Positions 16,596-23,395 of a stretch of 64,000 bases of DNA are shown here, piece by piece. The position numbers were made by a program, and so were the translations under genes. Below the pieces are notes generated by a model. The model was not told the DNA's origin, searched no databases, and saw nothing but the letters and a program-made list of their open reading frames with translations. Position 1 is the first letter of the stretch, and each line of letters opens with the position of its first letter. This DNA is from Pseudobdellovibrionaceae bacterium (lineage in GTDB: Bacteria; Bdellovibrionota; Bdellovibrionia; Bdellovibrionales; Bdellovibrionaceae): positions 248,001 to 312,000 of the forward strand of contig JADJYV010000013.1 in NCBI GenBank assembly GCA_016719575.1, in the 5' to 3' direction.

Positions 16596-17291
16596 CTAAG
16601 ATTTTATTCTCGAGAAGAACTCTCTATGTAAATCCATTGTAATGGAAAACAGTTTTCCTTCGATGAGGCTTGATGATGTATTTAATTCGACTCCAAAAGT
16701 TTGCTTTGAAGGTTTGGTGGCGAATGTTTCTAGTTTGTGGTGGCGAATAATTCCTTCAACCTCGAGGGGTTCGCGATTTCCAACAATCAGGTGTGCTTTG
16801 ATTTGATCACCCGCCTGCAAAACAGGAGAAGAGGCAACAAGGACAACGCGACATCCACTACTGCTAAGATCAACGATGTCCGTTGTGAGTTTTGCTTCTT
16901 GCTTGTTAAGTTCAGAAATTAGAAATTTGGCGGGATATTTTTCTGGAATTTTTATCCGGTAGCTTTGCCGTCTTTGCAAATGAAAAAGGGGTGAGTTTAT
17001 TTCTAGGACCACCTTTTCGTGCTCAATTCTAGCAAGGGCCTTAAAAAAATATCGCTCGCCGCCTATAAAAAACTGGCAGACAAGGTCTTTTCCGCTTTCT
17101 GGAGTATTGAGTCCAAAAGGGACAGAACAAATCAACTGACTGCGGGGGGTCGTTCTATCAACGTTGAAGCGATAGATTTCGTCGGGAACTCCCTTGGCCG
17201 CGATTTCAACGCGAGCCGCAGCCAGATCTTTAAAGAGGCGCAGGCGCTCTTGATCGTTTATTTTTGAGAACATATCGGAATTTTGACTCAT
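16596..17291 (-). CDS. PilZ-domain c-di-GMP-binding protein (YcgR-like layout)
   Basis: 231 residues. The C-terminal PilZ domain (from about residue 110) has the c-di-GMP-binding signature: RRQSYR (RxxxR) near residue 108 and, about 35 residues later, DLSSSG (D/NxSxxG). The N-terminal half (about 30-105, with VPFGLNTPESGKDLVCQFFIGG) resembles the YcgR-N/PilZN beta-domain that precedes PilZ in flagellar brakes. It is therefore a probable cytoplasmic c-di-GMP receptor, and a diguanylate cyclase lies at 62.9 kb. The start has no obvious ribosome site; TATTAT lies 6 nt ahead of the ATG. A 25-residue membrane peptide gene follows. Confidence 0.82.
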   Translation of the reverse strand: MSQNSDMFSKINDQERLRLFKDLAAARVEIAAKGVPDEIYRFNVDRTTPRSQLICSVPFGLNTPESGKDLVCQFFIGGERYFFKALARIEHEKVVLEINSPLFHLQRRQSYRIKIPEKYPAKFLISELNKQEAKLTTDIVDLSSSGCRVVLVASSPVLQAGDQIKAHLIVGNREPLEVEGIIRHHKLETFATKPSKQTFGVELNTSSSLIEGKLFSITMDLHREFFSRIKS

Positions 17292-17342
17292 ACTTGGATA
17301 ATACCTGAAATTTTTTAAAAACGCTCTAACTGTTGATTAAAG

Positions 17343-17519
17343 ATGGATCTCAATTTAATTCGCCCAGATCTCATAAAAATACTCAGACTCGCCGAAGGTC
17401 CAGCCGATAAGAAAGGAAGAAGGCTTTTCACGATCGAAAAGTCAGACAGGGAGGGAATAAGTGCTTTTGATAAATACAGCTTTGCGCTCAGAATTTATCT
17501 TGTACAGGGAGCTTCGTGA
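17343..17519 (+). CDS. Possible 58-residue protein, weak support
   Basis: In the 374-bp gap between the PilZ gene and the next + gene an ATG frame runs for 58 codons (starts MDLNLIRPDLIKILRLAEGP). The composition is plausible for a small soluble protein with an N-terminal helix and mixed charged tail, but there is only a weak TAAAG as ribosome site and no recognisable family. A good terminator follows 70 bp later, consistent with a short transcript. It could equally be a non-coding stretch. Confidence 0.25.
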   Translation: MDLNLIRPDLIKILRLAEGPADKKGRRLFTIEKSDREGISAFDKYSFALRIYLVQGAS

Positions 17520-17586
17520 GTTGGTTCTCCATTCCGAGACGGGACCTCCTCACTGATCAATTCTAGAGTTCGATAAACAACCTAAG

Positions 17587-17616
17587 AAAAAAAACCACGA
17601 AGATTCGTGGTTTTTT
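17587..17616 (+). terminator. Rho-independent terminator
   Basis: CCACGAA at 17595-17601 pairs with TTCGTGG at 17604-17610 and is flanked by A-rich and T-rich arms (run of eight A before, six T after), giving a compact hairpin with a U tract. The flanking symmetry means it could work in both directions. It ends whatever transcript crosses 17343-17519 and insulates the membrane-protein gene that starts at 17665. Confidence 0.8.
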
Positions 17617-17664
17617 GTTTAAAAACCCATTCAGAAAGAAGATTTAGTAAAGTAAGCTTTCGAT

Positions 17665-19082
17665 ATGTCGAAAGTTATTTTTGTTATTCTTGGATTTGTT
17701 GTAAGTTTGAGCCTTTTTCCAATCCAATCTGAAGACCTTTTTATGTATTTGGCCCTTGCTCGTGAATACTTTGAAAATGGCAGATTTCCAGTGAGAGATC
17801 CCTTTCTGCTCGCAGATACAAATTCATGGACAATTATGCATCAATGGTTGTCCTATTTTATATTCTATGGACTTTACCTTCTCGGCGGTTACTCCGCGAT
17901 TATTATGGCAAAGGTGGGATTCATTATAAGCATACTCTCCTTTCCACTTTTTTGGTTGCGAAAAAACTGGGCTGTCGTGTTTTTTTGGGGCTTGTCGGTT
18001 TTGGTTGGGTCCTTAGCGATGTCGTTTCGCCTTGTTGAAAGAACCTCATTATTTTCTGATGTCTTTGTAACACTCACTCTTGGAATTTTGATTAAGGAAG
18101 TAGAGTCCCCAAAGAGGTGGAAATACCTTTTACCGGCGATTTTTTTGTTGTGGGTAAATTTACATCCGGGGTTTCCGACGGGATGGGTGCTTTGTGGCTT
18201 GGCCTTAGTCGCGAGTGCAAAAAAATGGCGGACAAAAGAATTTTGGCATTTGGCATTCGTTAGTATCGGATCGGTTTTAGTATGTTTGGTAAACCCACGG
18301 GGATTACAGGGAGCATTATATCCTTTTGTATTTTCACAACAGGAGGGGAAGCTCTTTCGAAAGTTATACTACGAGTGGTTTCCAACTTTCGACCCCCTCT
18401 TTTTTGGAACCAGCAAACACTGTTTATTCTAGTTTTGATTTGTTTAAATTTATTTTTGATGTACCGAGCAAGAAAAACTCTGCCGCTCTTCGCGATTTTA
18501 GCCTCGACTTTTATTATTTTTTATGGCCTTTACGCCATTCGATTTGTGCCGACCATGACCTATGCTCTCGTCTTATTAAATACATCCCTGGCATTGAGGG
18601 GCACCTGGCAGGATGGATATAAAAGGGCGAGTTTTTTTCTGGCAATGGTAGCGCTTGGTTGGTCCTTAAAGAATGCCTATTTTGGTTATGATATGATTTC
18701 AGGTCATCGCGAGGTTGGCTTAGGTATTGATCAGAATATTATGCCGGTTGCGGCTGCGGCGCTGCTAAAAGGCGATCAATTCAAAGGAAACATTTTTAAT
18801 TCGCATATGTTCGGCGGCTACTTGGCCTGGAGTTTGGGGGAAAATAGAAAAATCTTTTATCATGGTTTCGTGACGGACACGCAGTTTTATCTCAATGAAT
18901 ATGCAGGCTTTTTTAGAAGCCGTGAACTTTTTGATGTTCTAGTTGAAAAGTACCAGATAGCTGTCTTTGTTTTGGATCGTTTTGCTGGCGGTGAGCCTCT
19001 AATTAAGATACTTGTTGAGCACCCTGGCTGGACGCTCTCCTATAAGGACTCCGCTAGCCTAATCTTTGTAAAAAATAAATAA
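17665..19082 (+). pseudogene. Polytopic membrane protein (glycosyltransferase-like) broken by one frameshift
   Basis: Two frames together make one protein of about 472 residues. The first (17665-18432) has many membrane helices and the segment EDLFMYLALAREYFENGRFPVRDPF, which resembles the acidic first loop of GT-C or PMT-like glycosyltransferases. The second covers the remaining helices and a soluble C-terminal domain (NIFNSHMFGGYLAWSLGENRKIFYHG). They join at a run of six T at 18400-18405: reading CTC TTT TTT, then slipping back one base to TGG, gives DPLFFWNQQTLFILVL and restores the frame. One T appears to be missing. The cause could be a real mutation, a sequencing error in the homopolymer, or slippage. 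The rest of the second frame shows no further damage, so inactivation, if real, is recent. Confidence 0.75.
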
Positions 19083-19095
19083 GTTAAGAGGTTCT

Positions 19096-19767
19096 ATGTC
19101 ATCGATCAACCCCCACTATACATTTCATTATTCACAGCCGGACGAGTATCACTTTTCGCATGACTCTGTTTTTTTATCGCGGCGTATTTTTGAGCATTTA
19201 ACCGAACTCGATCTCGCGAATTTTCGCGGCTTAGATATTTGCTCGGGTTCAGGTATCGTCGGGATGGATCTTATATTTCATCGTCGCGCGGCAGGGCAGA
19301 GTGTACCTGCGTCCTTTGATTTTATGGAGATTCAAAACGCCTACAGGTCTCACTTTGAAGAGAACGTAAAAAGACTCGGGCCACTCAGCACTAAATTGAA
19401 TTTTGTAAATCGGAATTATAATGATTTACAAACGCCTGAGTTTTCAAAAGTGTACGACCTCATTGTAACCAACCCTCCTTATTTTTTCACCTGGCAGGGC
19501 AAGCTTTCTCCGTCCGAGTTTAAAAATCGGTGTCGCTTTTTTATCGATTCTGATTTAAAAAATCTTTTACTAGGAATAGCTGCTGGTCTAAAAGAGACAG
19601 GGGTTTGTTATTTGCTGCTTCGCGATTTGCCGGAGCACAAATGGAATGTGCTCGAAGAAACTCAAAAAATTTGCGCTGGCCATTTGGATATGACCGTCCT
19701 TGGTGATGTTCGGGGCACGCATTTTCTCAAATTGACGACTTTGGGCCGCTTACTGACAAAACTGTAG
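19096..19767 (+). CDS. N6-adenine-type methyltransferase, TrmN6/small-MTase family
   Basis: 223 residues. The SAM-binding motif I is LDICSGSGIVGMDLIF, and the catalytic motif is VTNPPYFF (NPPY), characteristic of methyltransferases acting on exocyclic amino groups of adenine or of glutamine. The start HYTFHYSQPDEYHFSHDSVFL is like the pre-motif of TrmN6 (tRNA1Val A37 methyltransferase), which makes tRNA the best guess. An AAGAGG ribosome site precedes the ATG. It lies 13 bp after the frameshifted membrane gene. Confidence 0.7.
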   Translation: MSSINPHYTFHYSQPDEYHFSHDSVFLSRRIFEHLTELDLANFRGLDICSGSGIVGMDLIFHRRAAGQSVPASFDFMEIQNAYRSHFEENVKRLGPLSTKLNFVNRNYNDLQTPEFSKVYDLIVTNPPYFFTWQGKLSPSEFKNRCRFFIDSDLKNLLLGIAAGLKETGVCYLLLRDLPEHKWNVLEETQKICAGHLDMTVLGDVRGTHFLKLTTLGRLLTKL

Positions 19768-19807
19768 ACACTTGAACTCTCACAAATTGATTCAAATCTT
19801 TTTCCAA

Positions 19808-19824
19808 CTGGCACAATAGGTGCA
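19808..19824 (+). promoter_or_regulatory. Candidate sigma-54 promoter of the exported ABC1 kinase gene
   Basis: CTGGCAC, five bases, then GTGCA. GG (19810-19811) and GC (19822-19823) are exactly 10 bases apart, as required for RpoN promoters, and TGGCAC is the perfect -24 element; the -12 element has one mismatch (GTGCA for TTGCA). Because it overlaps the first possible ATG at 19824, the gene must start further downstream. Confidence 0.5.
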
Positions 19825-19892
19825 TGAGGAGAGCAATTAGTAGATGTAACAGTTATAAACGAGTGAAGATGCAGAATCGACCGGGACCAGCC

Positions 19893-21818
19893 ATGTTAAA
19901 ATTAATGTCCTACATTTCAATTCTTTTAACTTTCTTGGTGCCACTCGGGGCACTTGGGACGTCTCCACGCGAAGCGGCTTACTTGTCGTTTGAAGAAAAA
20001 GTTATTGCTGGCTATTCTTTACTTGCCTATAAAAAATCTGAGACCGAAAAAGCGCAAATTGCTAAGCGAGCATTAAATTACCTTGTCAAATCACTCGAAA
20101 CTCAACCCAAAATGGTAGAAGTTAAAAATTTTTCTGAGTTTTTGACCCATTTTCGAGGAGAGTGGCCAAGATCTGGCGATTTAGGGGTTGAACTCGAAAA
20201 AATTGAGTCAATGCCAAAACGTGGAATATTCCAATACCGCTCTCAGAGTACAAGGACTCAACGGCAGATTGATCAATATTTGCAAAAGCATATGCTCCTT
20301 ATGGCATCTTTGCTCATGAGTGTTGGCGACTTGAAAATATTTAGCGACGATTTTATTGCAAAACAAATTGAGAAATTTGACTCCGTTGGAGAGCAAATCT
20401 CGATGTCCGGGTTTGGTGCAATTAAGGACCCCGCTACTCGGATAGGACTTCAGGTTCTTTTTAATGAATATTTTGGGCGCCAGTCTTTGGATTCAAAAAA
20501 GTATATGTTGATGGCTCTTATGCAAGAAAACTTGAATTTGAACGAGGAGCGAATCCTAGAGATTATGATTCAGAACAGTGGGCCTCAGTTTCAAAAACTA
20601 CTTCAGGTTGTCACGCGAAACGGCGGCTTACCTAAAGAACTTAAGCAGTCTTTTAAAATGCTAGAAAGCGCTGTTCTTGAGGTGCCAGGGTGGCAAGTTG
20701 AAGAAATTATGGCTAGAGAACAAGACAACTATAAATTTATATATTTTGAAAAAAAGCCTTTGGGTGTTGGAACTATGGCACAGGTTCACAGAGCAAAGAT
20801 TTTATTGGATGGCAGGAGGCAGGATGTCGTTGTTCGATTTATAAAGCCAAACATTGAACAACGAATTCGTGATGACCATCGAATTTTAACTGAAGTGGCA
20901 ACTCTTATTGATCAAAATATAGAATATCAGAGAACCGGTGGCCCCAAAATGAGTCCACTTATCGAAGATATTTCGGAGACAGTTCTGGCAGAGCTTGATC
21001 AAGAGGCAACTGTAAAACGTCAAATAATAGCTCGTGCTTCTTATGAAGCCACGAGCTTTTATAGTGAAAGCGATTATAAAAATGTCATTCGTTTTCACGT
21101 GCCAAGGGTCTTTCTTTCTAAGAACGCTTCGAAGATAATGGTTCAGGAAATGTCAATTGGGCAGAGTTTGGACAAAGCCGCTGACGCCTATAAAGAGACT
21201 ATTCCAAATCTAAAAAGGGGTGTTGTTGAGGCAACGGCTAAATTGTGGGCAAAGGAAGTTATATTTGGTAAAGGCTTCTATCATTCTGATCTGCATCAAG
21301 GAAATTTTCTAGTGCGAGTTACTGATGAGGCAATTCATGTCAACCTACTCGATTTTGGTATGGGCGGCCAGCTAAGTAGTCAAATGCAAAAAAGGTTTAT
21401 GCTCCTTGGAGCTGCGGTTGCACTAAAAAATGCTGACCTTATTGCCGAGTCTTATTGGGATATCAGCGAAACTGGAAAAAACCGGATTACCAAGGAAGAG
21501 TTTAAAACAGCTGTTCAAAAGAAGATTCAAGAGTTGAATAGTAGCAATACCAAAATGGGGAGCGAGGCGTGGACTGGGTGGGCTTCAAATCAAGGAATCA
21601 AATTGCCTTATGATCTAATAAATTTAAGCAGGGGGAGGGTTATCATAAATAACTCGTTGGCAGAAGCTGGAAGCAGCGAAACAATGACTTCGATTGAAAA
21701 ACTGCTTGTAATCCACAACCCGGTAAAAACAGCAACCGCACTCGTAACATCTGCTCGAGAATTAAAATTAAAGAAGGACACCCCAATCCCTATAAAATCC
21801 TGCGCAGCGATGTTTTGA
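19893..21818 (+). CDS. ABC1/AarF/UbiB-like atypical kinase with N-terminal signal sequence
   Basis: About 641 residues from the ATG at 19893. Upstream in-frame ATGs at 19824 and 19869 exist, but the first overlaps a promoter-like element and the signal peptide (MLKLMSYISILLTFLVPLGALG) begins at 19893. After a helical region of about 220 residues, the ABC1 kinase core follows: PLGVGTMAQVHRA (the family's Ala-rich QVH loop), VVVRFIKPNIEQRI, HSDLHQGNFLV (catalytic HxDxHxGN) and LLDFGMGGQL (DFG). Two oddities: the usual lysine of the VAVKVQRP strand is arginine here, and a probable export signal would place the domain outside the cytoplasm, where ATP is scarce. The signal could instead be a membrane anchor. 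UbiB relatives act in quinone synthesis; that role is not supported here. Confidence 0.75.
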   Translation: MLKLMSYISILLTFLVPLGALGTSPREAAYLSFEEKVIAGYSLLAYKKSETEKAQIAKRALNYLVKSLETQPKMVEVKNFSEFLTHFRGEWPRSGDLGVELEKIESMPKRGIFQYRSQSTRTQRQIDQYLQKHMLLMASLLMSVGDLKIFSDDFIAKQIEKFDSVGEQISMSGFGAIKDPATRIGLQVLFNEYFGRQSLDSKKYMLMALMQENLNLNEERILEIMIQNSGPQFQKLLQVVTRNGGLPKELKQSFKMLESAVLEVPGWQVEEIMAREQDNYKFIYFEKKPLGVGTMAQVHRAKILLDGRRQDVVVRFIKPNIEQRIRDDHRILTEVATLIDQNIEYQRTGGPKMSPLIEDISETVLAELDQEATVKRQIIARASYEATSFYSESDYKNVIRFHVPRVFLSKNASKIMVQEMSIGQSLDKAADAYKETIPNLKRGVVEATAKLWAKEVIFGKGFYHSDLHQGNFLVRVTDEAIHVNLLDFGMGGQLSSQMQKRFMLLGAAVALKNADLIAESYWDISETGKNRITKEEFKTAVQKKIQELNSSNTKMGSEAWTGWASNQGIKLPYDLINLSRGRVIINNSLAEAGSSETMTSIEKLLVIHNPVKTATALVTSARELKLKKDTPIPIKSCAAMF

Positions 21819-22156
21819 GCGGGGCTCAAGACCCAAACTCATGGAGTGCTTTTTCTTTTCGGATTTCTAATATAAGCTTCTGGCGCCAGGAAACCAGGGG
21901 CGCTACATCCAATTCAATCCATAGTCAATACTAATTATCCACTATGATCTGTAATTCTCTATTACTGTACAATGGGCCTCGGGCTGGGTTACCGCCGCGT
22001 GTTCGTGAAACCTCTCTACAAGCAGTCGCAATAGCAACTCAGGATCCCCTCTTGCTACGGGGTCTTTTTGAAAGCTGAGGCGGAGCAACTCTTTACTTGG
22101 CTCGCACTCGGCTCTCCGGTATGAAGGACACACGAATTTAAGATGGGATAGGTTTC
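21819..22156. other. 338-bp intergenic region holding a structured leader
   Basis: No convincing coding region. A 63-codon minus frame (21942-22133) and a 39-codon plus frame (from 21944) overlap and have no ribosome site or family. TATGAT at 21943-21948 with TAGTCA 15 bases upstream could be a promoter; transcription from it would make an RNA of about 115 nt ending in the terminator-like element at 22046-22069. The region may be a leader of the 22157 operon or a small RNA. Confidence 0.35.
22032..22069 (+). promoter_or_regulatory. Terminator-like leader element with competing pairings
   Basis: CCCC (22046-22049) can pair with GGGG (22059-22062), followed by TC and five T, as in an intrinsic terminator. 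TTGCTA (22052-22057), in the loop of that hairpin, can instead pair with TAGCAA (22032-22037). The two pairings interleave, so they form a pseudoknot or alternative structures, as in attenuators. The next gene starts 88 bp downstream. It might also simply end the kinase transcript. Confidence 0.4.
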
Positions 22157-23377
22157 ATGGCTTCACTTGTTACTAGAGTCACTTTATTTTGCATTTTTTT
22201 TGCTGGATTGAGTGTTCAGGCTCTTGTCACGACCGACACCCTTCCTGGTGGAATCAATAGTCCTGGTTTTCGTTATGGAATTATTGGCAATGCCCACGAG
22301 AGATACCTCGGCGATGGCACCCTTATGAGTCTTGGCGACGCTAAGTCTTTAGTTCTAGATACCGATTCAGTTAAGCGAATGAATCCTGATACTCAAAAGT
22401 TAATTGATGTCCTCAATAGTTTTGGTGACGGAGCACTGGGTGACAAACTCAACTTTGGGGTGCTTCGCGTGCGCACAATGCCTGAGGTTAAATATTTTGC
22501 ACCCATTTTCTCTCGCGGCATTACCGACAAATGGACGGTCGCTTTTGGCTTTCCAGTTATAACATATAAAAATACAATTTCTATCACCCAGGAGTACTCT
22601 AATATTGCTTACTATCGTGAGCAATTTAAGGGATTGAGCCCTAGGATGGATGCTGCCTTTAATATAAACCTCGCTAAGGCGACCAATGAGGCTTTGCAGG
22701 CAAAAGGTTACAGGGCATTGAATCATCGGGATGAAACCTTTTTAGGAGATGTGCAATTCGTCAGTGTCTATAAGTTTTATGAAACCCGTAAAAGTGCGAT
22801 GATCTACATGGCGATGTTGGGATTGCCGACGGGACCGGCTTATGATCCAAGTGATTTGATGGCGATAAATATTTTTGGCCGCACTACGCTCAGCAATATG
22901 GTGGCCTATTCTCATCGCATTGGCTCAAGGTTTTCGTTGATGCCATATGCGACTTATTTGTTGAATGTAGAGGACAAGGTTACAGCGAGGGTGCCCCTTA
23001 ATGAAGAGGACTCTTTGCCGGATATCAATTCGGAGCAAACGGTATCGCGGTCCATCGGCAACACGGCTGTCATCGGCAGCAATGTTTTTTATGAGCTGAG
23101 TGACAGTTGGACTTTTGGCGCCGCTTACGAAGCTTTGCAAAAGAAGGAAAATCACTATAGGGGTGAGAGGGATTCTCGTTATGATTTGCTATCGAAAAAT
23201 ACCCAATCCGCTGCCCAGCGAGTGAAAGGCGAAGTGACTTACTCAACAGTAAAGTCATATCTTGATAAATCGGCGAAGGTTCCTCTGATGTTTTCTTTTG
23301 AAGTGTCTGATGTGATTGCGGGGATCAATTTTAGTCGTCAATTCCTACAAGAAATGAATTTGGTTCTGTTCTTTTAG
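22157..23377 (+). CDS. Outer-membrane beta-barrel protein, unknown function
   Basis: 406 residues with signal peptide (LFCIFFAGLSVQALV). The mature part is strand-rich with alternating aromatic and polar residues (KWTVAFGFPVITYKN, SRFSLMPYATYLLNV, SWTFGAAYEALQKKE) and ends in Phe-Phe (NLVLFF), the aromatic C-terminal signature recognised by the BAM machinery. It resembles transporter-like barrels of the MetA-pathway type but cannot be assigned. GGGATAGG upstream is an acceptable ribosome site. A large lipoprotein gene follows within 20 bp, so the two probably act together in the envelope. The leader at 22032-22069 may regulate it. Confidence 0.7.
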   Translation: MASLVTRVTLFCIFFAGLSVQALVTTDTLPGGINSPGFRYGIIGNAHERYLGDGTLMSLGDAKSLVLDTDSVKRMNPDTQKLIDVLNSFGDGALGDKLNFGVLRVRTMPEVKYFAPIFSRGITDKWTVAFGFPVITYKNTISITQEYSNIAYYREQFKGLSPRMDAAFNINLAKATNEALQAKGYRALNHRDETFLGDVQFVSVYKFYETRKSAMIYMAMLGLPTGPAYDPSDLMAINIFGRTTLSNMVAYSHRIGSRFSLMPYATYLLNVEDKVTARVPLNEEDSLPDINSEQTVSRSIGNTAVIGSNVFYELSDSWTFGAAYEALQKKENHYRGERDSRYDLLSKNTQSAAQRVKGEVTYSTVKSYLDKSAKVPLMFSFEVSDVIAGINFSRQFLQEMNLVLFF

Positions 23378-23395
23378 AGAATGGGGATGGGTCTT

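Noticed and set aside
22096..22113. Another sigma-54 promoter (TTGGCTCGCACTCGGC) before the 22157 gene
   Set aside because: GG and GC are 10 apart, but the -12 element CGGCT does not fit TTGCA.
21942..22133. 63-codon minus-strand frame in the intergenic region
   Set aside because: No ribosome site, odd composition, and it covers the hairpin structures of the leader.
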